A DNA stretch of 64,000 nucleotides from the NCBI GenBank assembly GCA_024336345.1, contig JANFOG010000002.1, positions 806,001 through 870,000 of the forward strand. The letters are read 5' to 3'. The notes beneath the pieces were generated by a model, which had not been told where the DNA came from, searched no databases, and was given only the letters and a program-made list of their open reading frames with translations. How positions within the stretch are numbered: the first letter of the stretch is position 1; each line of letters starts with the position of its first letter. Shown one piece after another: positions 50,235 through 62,890 of this stretch. Source of the stretch: Mariannaea sp. PMI_226 (taxonomy: Eukaryota > Ascomycota > Sordariomycetes > Hypocreales > Nectriaceae). The position numbers and the translations under genes are program-made.

Positions 50235-51080
50235 CTAGTCCCTCAGCCAGGCGCGGCGCTTTTCTTCCTTGCGTGCCCGTCGCTTCTCTTTGAATGCCTT
50301 TACTTCGGACTTTGAGGGCTTCTTGCCGGCGCGCTCTGCCTTGAGGCTGCGACCGTCGTGGGAGTTCGCCGCGGCGTCGACGTCAAAGAAAGCGTTCATC
50401 TGGCGCCGGGATTTGGCTTCGTCGGAGTGGCGGTTAGGACCCATGTCGTCTGTCTGGAATTGGCCTGTGAAGCGGTTGAAAGAGACCGTCGTGCCATGGC
50501 TACTTGGGTCGTGGGCTGCAACGGATGATGGTTCAGCCTCCTCCTCTTCGCCCTTTGCATACCAAGCGTTGGGGTCGTAGTCGCCATGGATGGCGGGATT
50601 GTATCCCCCAGCAGCGGGTTGCTCCAAGTTGGGAGGATGAGGGAGAGCGCTCGCGGAACTGGCTGTAGCTGTAGATGTAGCTGTAACCGGGCCACCAGAC
50701 ACGCGAGGGTTTTCCCATTGCGTCTTTCCAGTGAAGCGATTCACAAAGTACCATGCTTGGTTGACCGCATCCCACTGACAATCCCATCCATCATCCTTGG
50801 TTTCAGGAACAGGCTCATTAGGCAATGGCGGTCCTTCCGGAATCGGCTCATTCGGCAACGGAGGTCCATCGGGGAGAGGTGGTGCTTCTGGGGAACCGGC
50901 GCCTTTCTCAGCCGTATTGGATTGAAGCGCATTGGTCTCGGTAGACTCTTCAATCTCCCCCTCTTCCGTGCTGGACTCAGGTTTGACATCCCCGGCTGAG
51001 GTCTCGACGTTGTTTGTGGGTACGGTTGTTTGGGCAGCATGCTCATCCGGAGCGGTTGGCGACTTGGGTGATGGCGACAT
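50235..51080 (-). CDS. WW-domain protein with basic C-terminus
   Basis: Single exon of 281 residues from the ATG at 51080 (A at -3). A further in-frame ATG at 51116 adds 12 residues (MRQFAPLRSVAI) in poorer context and looks like leader. The N-terminus is acidic and Pro-rich, with two to three PPLPNEP-type repeats that could themselves bind a WW or SH3 domain. Residues about 96-127 are a WW domain (GWDCQWDAV, then AWYFVNRFTG and TQWENP) with the two tryptophans, the Tyr-Phe pair and the final Pro. A conserved-looking block follows (YNPAIHGDYDPNAWYAKG; TVSFNRFTGQFQ), and the last 40 residues are Lys/Arg-rich. This layout recalls nuclear WW proteins of mRNA processing, but I cannot name an orthologue. 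Confidence 0.75.
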   Translation of the reverse strand: MSPSPKSPTAPDEHAAQTTVPTNNVETSAGDVKPESSTEEGEIEESTETNALQSNTAEKGAGSPEAPPLPDGPPLPNEPIPEGPPLPNEPVPETKDDGWDCQWDAVNQAWYFVNRFTGKTQWENPRVSGGPVTATSTATASSASALPHPPNLEQPAAGGYNPAIHGDYDPNAWYAKGEEEEAEPSSVAAHDPSSHGTTVSFNRFTGQFQTDDMGPNRHSDEAKSRRQMNAFFDVDAAANSHDGRSLKAERAGKKPSKSEVKAFKEKRRARKEEKRRAWLRD

Positions 51081-52985
51081 GATGGCTACGGAGCGAAGAG
51101 GTGCAAATTGTCGCATAGAACGTCTATCACGTTAACGGTGAGATTGCGGCAGAGGAAAGCGTCATCGTGATACTTATGCACCTGTGGTTTTTTTTTTGGC
51201 AGAGAAAAGCAAAAGATGAACAGCTTTGCTAGTATCGGAAACAAAATCCCCAAGCAGGGAGTTCACATGTTCTGGCAAATGGCGCGCTAATGTGACTCGA
51301 GGTTAAGGCAGTACACAAAAGCTGTGATTGTCACAGTAACTACGTACAGACTTGCGCTGCTGAACATGTAAGAAAGATATATGGGGAAAGCCGGAATGCA
51401 AGCTAGGCTGACTCACGTGATCTACCAAGGTTCATAACCATCTGGCGTATGTCCGTTTGTCAACGCAGGCCAACCAAAGGGCTGCATCGACATCAAAAGG
51501 GTGGGGGGAAGTTTGGTCAATCTTCATATACCTTCGAGCCAAGATAGTGAATTGGTGAGATACTACAGCGTTGTGAACGACATTAAGTTCCCCTCGCATA
51601 TCTCAGGCATTCACGTAAGCTCAAGCTGGATATATTTACCAGACCTCCCAAAATGTCATCCCTTGCAGCACACCTTTAGGGGATCCAGGTATCCAAGTAT
51701 CCACCATTCAATCTTTCATGTGGGCACAAAGGAGGGATAGGAAATCGAAGAGTGTACCAGAGACCAGCTATGACACGAGCCTATAATTTCTATACCAATA
51801 GTGTCAATCATGCCACAGGTTGTCAACTACCATAACAAGCGTTGTCACACACAAATGGGGAGACGGCCTACCCTAAAGTAGGTTGGTAGCTTTGAAAGCG
51901 GGCATGATGTCGTAGAACCAACCCTGGAAAGTTGAAGCTGCTCATTTGGACGAACTTGACGGCGATAAGTCAAGTCGCTGGTCGTAGCCTTGCTGCTATG
52001 TGCCTCATTATTGTAGCTCAGAAATGCCGTCAAAGTTAGATACCTATCTTGCTTCAAAGAACGACCTGCATAGTTCCTCCATTCAAACAATCAACGATCT
52101 ATGCTCGTCAACATCACGATGAATTATCAAAAGGGGTTCTATCCTGATTAAATGTGTTTTTGGCTTTTGTATTTTGGTTGTATCTTTACCACGTAGCTCC
52201 CAAGCATCATGCCTAAAACTCCAGTGTGTGATCCAATCCTATAATTCCATATCTGCCATCCCAACAACGTCATATAACTTTTGCAAGGCCTCCTACCCAA
52301 CCAATCATAATTAATTTACTTTTTTTCTCCCGCCACATTGCACCAAAAATATTTGTTTGACCTGGGTATCTTCTATCCCCTAACAATCACTATTCTTGTA
52401 ATTTTTCATGTCAATGGTGACATCGTCTTGACATTTGTCATTGGTATGTCCAAAATAAAACCCGATAGATACCAAGAAAGCGATCAGAGATACAGTTTCT
52501 GTCTATCACAGTATCAAGATCCAAATCTTGTCTGTCGAGCCCAGAGGCGCATCATCCGCTCGGCAATCAGGATGCGGCATCCATTGCCAAAAGCCACGTA
52601 GTTTGGAGACGCCAGGTTTTGGGTTCACATATGGGCACCTGATCGTCGACACAAAACCAGTATCCTGGAGTCCGATGCTGGGGTGCTTCCATATCCCCTG
52701 CTGATGCAGATCTAGCGTCTCGCTAGATCCTCGGCGAGAAATGGAGATGGGAAGACCCGTCATGAGCCGTATAGAGCTACCCATACGACTCCTCAGCTCG
52801 TTAACATCGAGTTCCTAGAAAGAGTCACACTCAAGGGATGCGTATCACTGAATGAAGCACATGCAATCGAGTGGGCGAAATCGCGGCATGTAGGATCTTC
52901 TCTAAGATCATGGCCTGACTCTTTTCAAGTTTCGTTGAGATCGAAGCGTCGTGGTCTGCTAAGGCCGGTTCATAACCATCATTGT
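51081..52985. other. Spacer, 1.9 kb
   Basis: Contains the WW-gene promoter (a T9 run near 51188) and probably the bZIP-gene 3' UTR. Frames here are short and without known domains. Confidence 0.5.
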
Positions 52986-54553
52986 TCACCTCATATTTGT
53001 CTGGTCAAATTGAAATTGTTGCGCGGGGAAAGCCATACTGGCACTCAAGCCAAATGGGTCCCAGTCGAGATTTTGATCAAGGAGCTGTGTCATCGATGGA
53101 TACTGCGAGGAGTGTGATGTTTGGGGCTGGTGAGGTGGCTCATGATGAGATGGCGTCACCTGATGCCCAGGACCATTGGAAGCAGGCGATAACATCATGG
53201 GCTGCTGATGCTCATTGCTATAACCTCCAGGTGGATAAGTGTTAGGACCACCGGGCGTTTCAATCTCAGAATCATCGACCATGTCGGCCTGAGCGTCATA
53301 TTCTTGTTCTTTGCGAGCACTGTGAGTACATGTTGCGATATAGGGGGTTGAGACTGGGGTTTGTTAACTTACCAAGTTGCTCAATATGGTTTTGGAAGGC
53401 GGGGGTGGGGTAGTATGAGGCGCCTGAGGAAACCGGAGCCCCGCGCACACCCGATTGTTGTGTCATCATAGATTGACGGGAGTTTTGAGCGTTTTGAGCC
53501 ATTTGATGCGGAGGCATTTGCTGCCTCGGCGCATTTGCCATAGAACCACGCATAGACATGCTATCAGAGGGGGCGGGAGAAAAGGCCGATCCTGTGTTAC
53601 TCGGGGAATTTGAATGAGATGATGGGGTCGGACGGTTTTTGGGTGAGGTAGCTGGAGCATGGGGTTGCAAAGGGGGTGGTAGGCTAGTATTGGGCTCGGT
53701 CTTGGGGGCGATGTGCGAGTTGGATCGACGGGATTGATGATGTCGGTTCATAATAGCTCGCGGCATCGGGGGTGGCTGGACCATGTTTTGAGGCATATGA
53801 GTTGGGCCCAGATTCGGACTGCCAGTCTTGGCTCGGAGTTCGGCTTGGACATCGATATTCTTCTCGAGGAGAATGCGCTCTAGGAGGGAGTTCTTATATC
53901 GCAGCATCAGACACTCATCCGCCGCGCTGCGGTGAGCCGTCTGTAGGTTGTGAAGGTTGGACTCATGGACACGAATCGTCTCTTCGAGCTGCTTTATGTA
54001 TTCTGTGCGACGCTCTCGGAAGGCAGCCTGAGCTTGCCTATTGCGTTGCTTGCGCTCTTCGGACGTGGCGTAGATCTGAGGGTTTGTTAGTCATTCACGA
54101 TGCAATAACGACATATGATTCCAAGAGGACTATTTGGGTTGGCTGGAAGTATTGTGTAATCTTTCGTGCAATGAAGAGGGAGTAATTTTCGTGCATTCTA
54201 GCATGATCGGTCTAGAGGAATGAAGTCAAGGTGTAGTGACATCTGGTGATAGGAATGTGTTGTCAAGGGCTCGAGGCCATCTGATAGAACGGCATTTGTC
54301 CGAAGGCAAGTCGCTGCAAGTTGAGAGGGATGAAACTCACGGGCTTGCGGCCACCCTTCCGCTTGGGCTGTTGAGCCTCTTGGGAAGTGGCATTGGTGGA
54401 ATGATTGAGTTGGTGAGAGTCCCTATCTGGGCTCGAAGCACCGGGAGAGTCAGTGACGTCTCGGGATCGATGGCCGTTCAAATTGGAGTTGAAGTTGTTG
54501 TGGTTTTGGTTTTGCGTCGGATCCGCCTTATCGATGGACATCTTGTCAGCCAT
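52986..54553 (-). CDS. bZIP transcription factor, fungal AP-1-like type
   Basis: Sequence-specific nuclear regulator. Exons complement(52986-53308, 53373-54075, 54341-54553) give 412 residues with the start at 54553 (G at -3, G at +4). The basic region spans residues about 79-95: NRQAQAAFRERR, with Asn83 and Arg91 in the N-x7-R spacing. The zipper has Leu/other at 101, 108, 115, 122, 129 and 136. The basic region is preceded by KRKGGRKP. The block after the zipper (NIDVQAELRAKTGSPNLGP) looks strongly conserved. The rest is Gln/Pro/Ser/Met-rich. The 265-nt first intron ends at a good branch site (CTAAC) and CTCAG. The second intron is uncertain (see findings). The frame is open upstream to 54802, but this is probably leader. 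It resembles the ZIF1-type bZIP class of filamentous ascomycetes; target genes cannot be inferred. Confidence 0.84.
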
Positions 54554-57500
54554 GCCTTCCCCCAGATCGGGGCTTCGAGACGATGCCGCCGTGCGGCAAA
54601 CGCCCCAGAGGCTCAAAACGGAGAAACTGTTACGTGAGAGAGGTGGAACGTCGAAACAACGACGGGCGCAGATTGTCGAGTCTGGAGCAAGTGTGCGCCC
54701 GTTGGGTTTTTGCGTTGCGGGCGTTGCGGGCGCAAAAGAGTAAATGATATGGACAAGGTTGGGGGTCCGCGGGGGGGTTCTGCGGGCAACAATGAACAAC
54801 AATAGGCGGCAGAGATAATGGAGTGCGCGTTTATGGCGCTTATCAGTAGGATGTGGCAGGGCTTGGGGGAATTTTAGACACTGCGACAGTCAGAAAACGT
54901 AAGGGAAATGCGATCCGCAAGATAACGCCTGTAAGTTTGTCCTGGGTGCGTTGGTGGTTTTTTGGGGGAGCAAGATAACAGGAAGAAAACGGCGAATTGC
55001 GCGCGCAAGGGAGGCAGACTCGAGTACTCTTTTATGTAATGGGAATTGCGAGAAGGGGCGGCCCTAAGACGGTCCTGCGCGGTCCCTCGCGGTCTGCTTT
55101 TTTGGCTCAATAGCCAATGAGAATTGTTCAGAGGAGGAAAGCTGGGTCTGCTGGTGCAAAATGGTGAGGGATGGAGCCTTGCGAGCTCGGCACCAGGCGA
55201 CACCCCAGAGGGTGGAGTTACTGCCCACCAGCCCACTAAAGTACGTCTTCTGGCACTATGCCCACTGAATCCATGCCCTGTTCCAACCCAGCCAGCCCAT
55301 CCAGTCCATCCAGCGACACAGTGCTTCCAGCAGCGCAGGGCAAAACGTGAGCACACACACACACATATACTATGTACACACAGACGCTCACACCCTCAGA
55401 CGCCCTGCGCCGGAGAATACTGGAACTCATCAGGTGGACATGGCCACCGTGACCGGGCATCTAGAAAGGAAGGAAGGCACTGCATGTGTGTGTATGATCA
55501 AGCGAAGATCCACTTGTCTGTGAGTAGGTACCTACTTTTTCCACGCATCCATAATACTGCCGGTTTTCTCATTATTACTCTGAGTGTACGGCCGAGGGGT
55601 GGGCGGGGTTACTGTGCTACCACAGTATTGCGATGTGCTCGCCTTCTCTCACACCGTCGTCAGTCCACCACAACTCGACATCCTTGCCAGATAGTGGGCA
55701 CGTAGAATGAAAAGTCGGCCTTCTCGAAAGAGGTTCCAGTGAGCGCAATCAGGCAGTATGTGCGAGCTTCTCAGACTTGAATCTCCTCAGTGCCCCCACT
55801 CTAGTTCAGCCAGTTACATTTGCAGGTTGAAAGTGATGCATGGTGAACCCCACTCAACTTCAAAAACCTCACCACAAGCCAGGCGGGCAGACAGCAACCC
55901 CCCAAACGCCTGCACTGGCTATCTCCGAGCAGCTTACCAGTATTCATGTTATCAATCAAATTTCTCATAGGGACTGACCACTTGACTGGACACTCTCGTT
56001 GTTTATCAACTCCAAGGGCAGGCGATTCAGGGAGATCGCCTGGTCAGCTTCAGCGCCACAGGGATGGGTGGATGGATGGTCAGTGCCTACCAACCTATTC
56101 ACGCTCATACACTCACGCGCCCCAGAGGCACAGTTTCTGGCGCGGTGCCGGCGGCGGCCCTCATAATGTCCACTGGCCCAACTCGGCTCCCTGCAAGCAA
56201 CAAAAAAACGGCGAAAAATTTTTTGCACCGGCGGAGATGTCGGTTCCTTCACAACAAACCGTAAGACTTAACTAACCCATCTCTGTTCCAGATTTTTGGC
56301 TTGGTCTTGGCGTGAAGTGGAGTCCGCGGCTAAAGCATCATGGCTCCTCGGCATACTTCTCCTCGGTACGTCATCTCAACAGTCTCCCCTCACGCTCAGC
56401 GTAATATCTTGATACCTGAGGCAACATTGGTGATTCTTGTAACAGTGGGTAAACTGTAATTACAGAAAGGGGGACCCCAATGTGCTCAAAGAGTACGAAG
56501 TACAGTATTTAAATTTAATCCTCTTTAGCTGGTCGATTTGCGTTCAATCTGCGTGGACTGAGAACAGATACGACTTCTGCTGACATGACACTGACCCTCA
56601 AGCTACTTATAAGCAACTCAAAAGTTCGAACATATTTCTCTTGCACCTCTCTTTTTGATTAATCTTTGCTTGGACACTTTATATCAATACGAGAAGAAAT
56701 TCGCAGTTTCGATATTCCAAACCAGTACAGCAAGTGGCCATTTTCAAGACGCCATCTCCCTGATCCTTTTAGCGCGGTTTCCTCAGTCCCTCCAGCGTAC
56801 CCTTGCCTCTCCATTCCAACAAGCTCACAGTCCTCACGAAGACGTCATAGTTTGCCTTCTCATGGTCTTAGGCAAGCTCATATTACATAGTATCACCTGA
56901 GGCCTATCTCCATGTTCGCCAATTCCATGCCTTCAACAAGTAACAAAATTCTTTCCAAGATCTCTGTTAGGGAATACAGAACTGTAGGTACTTTGTAGTT
57001 CGGTTTGGCAGGATATGGACTCCGCCTTGTGTGCTAATCGTTAGCTAGCGAGCGATCTCCACCTGGTTCGCCGCTGCCACGATCCTGGAAGAGAGACTAG
57101 TGCAAGCACCATTTTCCACACCGAAACCAGGTCTCTTCACTGATCTCTACGTACAGTATGTCAGTACGTTTGCTTATCACTTGTTTCTGCTCTCTCAGGG
57201 CGACTTGTACTATGAGAGAGGAATTGATATACCCTCAGACGGTAACGTCTGTTCTGCACAGGAGCCTAGGCAAAGTCCGGAACGCTTTCGTGTCAATATC
57301 CAAGCATGACGATTATGCGCCGACTGGAACAACTGACTTTAAATATAGCAATACTGTCATCTACTCTTTGTTCTATTTCTAGGCATCCAGCCAGTTCTAT
57401 GTTCATGTCGCACCTAATCTCTTTTGTTTACATGATAACTGCATGGGCGAAGTCTCAAGCTCCCAACTATTCAAACTACCTCATGTTGGCGAGGTATTTT

Positions 57501-60500
57501 TTCTCTCCCAATTGATCCAGGTCATACCTCAGCGTGGCGTCAACTCATCAAGTCGGTGGTATATATTGCGTAAATAATGGCTGTTTAACCAATTCGATAA
57601 TGAATGATGGTGGCACTTTACAGTGTGCGACGTGAATCCTTGGCTAGGACTCCACAGATGTCCTCAGTTGTGGCACACCACCAATCGGTCTTTGCCGACG
57701 GCCGCCGTCGCTCATCTTCACGTAGCAGGCGAAATACTACGTAAATGTTGAGAACCAACCATCCAAGTATCAATGCTGGCCACCACCTGGGCTTATGAAA
57801 CGCCCAAGGCCCCAATCAAATATGCAATGATGCGTGTATTATCGGACACAGCGTATCGACATTCTCTTCTTGGAGTTCACTACTGTCTAGCAAGGCGGAA
57901 CGGACCACACTTGATGTCCCGAGCTTACCGCTTAGAAGTGGGATTTGCCTGTTAGACTGAGCCACCACAATGAAAAAAAATTTCATGCGCCTGGCTATTT
58001 TGCGGCTCATTATTCTAAGTTGCTAATAGTACGGGGCTGGAAAGGCACTCGATCTTCGGGTGTCAAAGATCTTCGTTGGTGTAAGTGGATGCCGTTGGCG
58101 CCCTTCTTTAGACTCGACTCGCTCAGCTACGAAGGCATCATCAAATTTACCTCCTGTGTACATGGTACTGAACTACGTTCCTACAGCAGTAATCAGTAAT
58201 CTGTACAGTAACTCGGAAATATTGCAAGTGCCCACTTGGTTCAGGACACCGCTCCAGATGATGGCGCGTTAGAGGATCAAACCGTTCTACGAACTAATGC
58301 CACCCAACGACCATAGTACCGCAGATAGGGCGAATGTAGTCAGGGCCCACATGAGGAGCTTCGTAGTTCACTCCTCACTAGGCCATCGAGCCGATCACTG
58401 TCAGTTTTTCTACTAGGTCCTGTCATCCAGGCCATGTCACCCTATCCCTGTTTGAACAATGCCGCCTGTCGTGCAAGTGTAAGCGGTTGAGAAGGCCTAG
58501 TCGGAAACGTAGAATCCACCAAATTTACGTTTTCCAGAAGCCCACAGCCCACTGTGTTGCGCACATGGCCGGCCCATCAATATCTGCAAGGAATCTGATG
58601 AGGACTCTAAGTAAGTGGTCCTCGTTACTGAGCTAGAGCTAATTGAGATATGCCGTACTGGCTAGGTAAGGAGATGGCTTTGTTTGTGTTGTTACCAACT
58701 CTCACCTTCATGAGTGAGATCAATCCAACAGTATGTGTGTTGTCCTCACTAGCCCCCTTGAGATCAGATGACAGCATTCTCGTGATCTCACTCGACTAAC
58801 ACCAAAAGATCACTTTGGGAACCGACGGACTTGTGCCAAACAAGTGGCGTACCTCACCTGACTTTGAGTTGGCTTCCTGGGGGACCCGTATGAAGTACGA
58901 CAGTACTGTAATTATCTCTTCTTCGCTCTCAGGGTGTGCTCCGCCTTGTCTGAGCGGCTCATCTTTACGATGGCGGAGCCATGGCCTGCTCGTTCTGGAA
59001 AAGTTCTAGCGTTCGCCTCACACTTCCCGGCGGGAAACCTGCCAGATCCCTTTGAACCTCACCCGATGAGGCTCGCATGAGCATGGGCCCTTGCGAGCCA
59101 ATCCGCATAAAACGTGTCCACCAAGCTCTGCTTGTTGTGGTGTCAATGCCTAGGATTCGTGTGTCAAGAACGCGGCCCCATAAGACCAGAGGCTTCAGGC
59201 AACTAACTATCGTGAGGTAACCCCTGAACAAGCCCCGATCAGGCAGGTCACCGAGAATGAAAAGCTTCTACATGTGGTTTTATTTCCGATATTCAGCATT
59301 TTCCATCGATCATCGCTTTGCTAGCCTTGACCTTGGAGAGTCCTCATCCCTGGTCAGGTCCATCGCACGGGCAGATCATCTGTTGGTAGGTCGGTGCACT
59401 CGCATTGATGCTCAACCCCTGACATCGATGGCTTTTGAAGGTTGACGACGGCTTATGGCCGGCTACAACAATCTTTCTCGGAGATTGAGATGTTGAAGGA
59501 AGGGCGCGGCTTCGTCGGCGCGGCTATGATGATGCTGCTGCCATGAAACTCCGGGCGAATTCCATATTTGCGCTCCAGGGTTGGTTTGTCATACTTAGAT
59601 GATGTCCAGGATGGAATTTAATATCCTCAGGTGATTTGTGCATTCCACAATGCAGTGGGTGAAAGCAAAAGAACATCAAGCACTTTGAGGAAACTGACCA
59701 AACATGACATCACGATCTTGAGATTTATTCCCTTTGTCACGTCAGCCGTTCTCAGATTGCCAATTCACTCAACTTGGGAATGAATATCGAATGTTAACAC
59801 TTTCGAACTAAAATAGGAATTGGAAGAAAGCCAGCGCATATGGCGGATCCATGCCTTTTCATTCTTTCTTCTTTGCCCCAAACTTATATGTCTATGATTC
59901 CGCTTCCGTCTTGCCCAAGCTTTCTTAGCGACAATATGTGTTATCCTTGGTTCACTCATGTTCAGACATGCAGATGGTAAATATGCAAGTGATAGCTTGT
60001 TCAAAATATTCACGTCTACATAAATTGAACTTGCTTCTCTCCACTGACTGAAGCGAAGCCTCACTTAGCTACAGATGTTGAAAGACGCCTTCCATTACCA
60101 AGTTGGAGCTACATCAACCAAAGTCCTTCCGCTGCTTGGCGGGTACCTATCGAGGCGTTGCAGAAATAGTTTGCACAATACTCTAGTGATGCTATTGTGA
60201 ATAAGAATGGCCCAAGTTCCAATTGAAAGGCTAAATGCATCAATGATGAGAGGAGGTTCATAGACTTGGAACTCTTCTCTATTGATTGGTGAGGTGCTTT
60301 CCTTGGTATGCCTCCTTGACGCGCCTACTACACTCACGTGACCATATACAGTATGAAAGTCACTTACATTGAACACACACTGTAAACGTACTGTATGATT
60401 CCCTTTTTGGAATTGTTGTTTTATGGAGCTTGGGCCAAGCCAAAGTAAACAAAGCCCAGCCAGGATTACTACACGCTCCATCATACGAATCGGCTTGAGA

Positions 60501-60587
60501 TATCCTTTCGAGGGTTAAGGTCCTCATTTGGCTCAGACTGCTTGCCGAACCGTTACAATTCATCAAGTTTACCGCTTGATACTTACT
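54554..60587. other. Gene-free spacer, 6.0 kb
   Basis: The left 500-600 bp is the bZIP promoter, the right end the promoter of the KEN-box protein gene. Between them are only short frames, an ACAC run near 55350, a tRNA-like fragment near 57900-57970 and GTAGGTA words near 55529 and 56992. The largest frame (55124-55705) has no methionine start and no domain. No supportable gene. Confidence 0.5.
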
Positions 60588-62890
60588 ATGTCTCCTCCGC
60601 GCCGCCGCTCTGCTAGGCTAGCAGGTGCCACTGCTAGGGTAAGTGATGCACGGCGAAATAATGTCAACAAACGGGAACCATGACCAACTTGTCTGACATT
60701 GTCTTCTAGATCAAGGCTGCCACGCCTGGCTTGTCTTCTGTCTCCGAGTATCACGAAGCGCCCGAGAAACTCCCGGAACTCCCTGTCCAAGATAGAGCCT
60801 CTGCTACCCTTGCGTCTCCTCTACCCGCGCCATCGACCCCGGCCTCCTCTGCAGTCAAACCTCCTCATGATGAGATGCATCCAAGCAAGGCTCACCAAAC
60901 CATGGGACAGCCATCGTCAGCTTTGCGATTAGGGTTCTCTGACATTCGACCCGACGGCAAGAATCATCTTCGCCTGCCCGGAACTCCATCCAAGGTCGGC
61001 GTGCCGTCTACGCCGTTCACATTCCGAGTTTCTCGCGAGGCTCCTGATACGCATCTGAGTGGCGATGCCCAACGACTGATGGAAGAGCTTCGAGAGCAGG
61101 CTGCTAAAATTAAAGCTGAGATGATTGCCCAGCGTGAGGCTGATGGCACTAGCTCTGACGCGCAGGATCGCAAAATCGCCAGGGCAAAGGGAAAATCTGG
61201 CCGGTTCAGTGCTGCTCACATGGCTGAGTTCAAGAAGATGGATTCTATCGAGAACCATGCTTCGGCTTGGAGAGCGCAAGCTGGCCGTCTTACTCCTCTT
61301 AAATCTGCTCTGAAGCGATCACCTTCTAAGGCGAACCTGGATTCTACACCAACTTCTCAAGCTCAAGCTGGCCTTAGACGCTCTCCCTCTAAGCCTGAAT
61401 TGAATACCACTCCCACATCTGCAGCCAACCCTGGCCTTCAGCGATCCCCCTCTAAGCCTGGTAATGAACCAGCCACGCCAAGCACACCACGCCTTAAGCC
61501 AAGTCTCAAGCGGAAGTCGTCCAAGGCGAATCTTGATGAGTACCAGCAGTCCCCGTCACCCAAGAAGACAGCTCCTCCGCCTTCGTCTACAAAGCCACGA
61601 ATTTTTAACAACATTGATATTCACGAGACTCGTGATCGGCGAATCCCCTCTAAACGATTCAAGCAGCGTCCTGAGGATGATGCTTCCACCGCACGCCCAG
61701 TCTCTCGCGATGGGACGATGATCCCCCGGCCCAAGTCTAGCGGGACTGGTGCAGCCAGTTCGGCTAAGGCTCTTCCCTCCAGCTTTGCTCGACTTACCAG
61801 TCCTACCAAAGCTTCTCTCAGCCATGTTGCGGCACAAGGCAAGCCAACAATTTCTCTGGTCAAGTCACCCTCGAAAGCAGACCCTGGCAAAGGTCAAGCC
61901 AAGTCTTCTGGCATTCAGAACTTGAATTCTCCTGCAAAAGCTGCAACTCCTCGCTCTCGCGTTATTAGCCCTGGCCGCTTCGAGAGGGTAAAATCAATTC
62001 TTCGAGGACACCGGACGGCTTCTGGAAATGTCCAGACAGCAATTCCTCAGCCAACCGTCTCACAGACGCCTGGCCCTGCGACAACAGAAAAGACTCTTCT
62101 CTCAGCACCCTTGACTACTCCCCGACGCAGGGTGACAAAACATGTCGCTTTTACTCCAGAAGTCACGCGTATTGCTGCAGAACAGGTCTCACCTTCACCG
62201 ATGAAAACCCTCCCCAAAGCTAAGCCGCTGCGTACTTTGGATGAAGACCCCTATCCAACTCTAGATAGTGTTCTTGCGAAAGCCAAATCGGACGATGTAG
62301 TCTATCCTGACCTCTCTGGGTTTCGACCTCTGGTTCAGCCTTCAGTGGACACTGACAGCCTCAAACCTCCTCCCTCAGTCCCGGGAACTTTCACATTCAG
62401 AAGTGATCACACAATTAAGTTTGGCGATGCTGCTGATTCTGGCTTCGGTGGATGTGCAGGCCAATCCAGTGTCCGTCAGGTGCGACAATCTATCAAACCC
62501 GCGGCTGAAATGCCTGGCGGCTTCCCTAGACCTTCTTCGCCTGGCTCTCACCCCAACAAGGAGAACAAGAAGCCTTCTGTCTCCAAAGTCATCTTTGGGG
62601 CTGCCCATGGAATGTCCAACAAGAAGCGACATCGCGCTACCTGGGATGAAGAGGAGGAGGAGCAAAGGGATAACGACCGAGCAGCCAAGAAGCAAAAAAG
62701 CCAACACGTTCCAGAGGGTGAAGCACTCCTCGCTCCTCGACTCCTGGGGACTACTCCGAAGAGCATTGCCAAGAAGTTGGCTGGTCGCTCAGCTCCAGCA
62801 ACCCCTGGCTCAGCTAGTCCTTCCAAGAAGCGTGGCATCATCAGCATGAGTCGGCTTAACGCGCTCGCGCGCCCCAAGAATCGCGCTTAA
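60588..62890 (+). CDS. Nuclear CDK-site-rich protein with KEN box, NuSAP-like
   Basis: Exons 60588-60638 and 60710-62890 give 743 residues; the intron (71 nt) has GTAAGT and TTCTAG. The N-terminus is basic (MSPPRRRSARLAGATAR). A predicted helix/coiled coil spans residues about 136-164, followed by GRFSAAHMAEFKKMDSIENH (about 182-200). Three imperfect repeats of about 21 residues follow, each centred on RSPSK. Many Ser/Thr-Pro-x-Lys/Arg sites suit mitotic CDK. Residues 634-636 are a KEN box in a basic, disordered setting, a degron for the anaphase-promoting complex. The C-terminus is Lys/Arg-rich (SPSKKRGIISMSRLNALARP). The F-K-x-M-x-S-I segment, LKxxLKRS and the KEN box recall metazoan NuSAP, a microtubule and chromatin protein. 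This is from memory and untested. Otherwise treat as an unnamed fungal mitotic protein. Confidence 0.75.
61308..61500 (+). repeat. RSPSK tandem repeats within coding sequence
   Basis: Three diverged copies of about 63 bp encode LKRSPSKANLDSTPTSQ, LRRSPSKPELNTTPTS and LQRSPSKPGNEPATPS. A fourth, shorter copy (LKRKSSKANLD) follows. Confidence 0.75.

Noticed and set aside
55124..55705. 193-codon open frame in the bZIP upstream region
   Set aside because: It starts at TTG, has a low-complexity His/Thr stretch from an ACAC run and no domain or splice support.
57895..57970. tRNA-like segment on the minus strand (TGGCTCAGTCTAAC, CTTCTAA loop)
   Set aside because: D-arm and an Arg(TCT)-like anticodon loop can be imagined, but stems are mismatched and there is no T-arm or closing acceptor; at most a decayed fragment.
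28047..58210. Shared word GTAATCTGTACAG at about 28050 and 58196
   Set aside because: A 13-nt match between two places in 64 kb is expected many times by chance.
60095..60484. 129-codon minus-strand frame with a hydrophobic N-terminus
   Set aside because: Composition is otherwise random, no Cys or domain pattern, and it sits in the promoter of the KEN-box gene.
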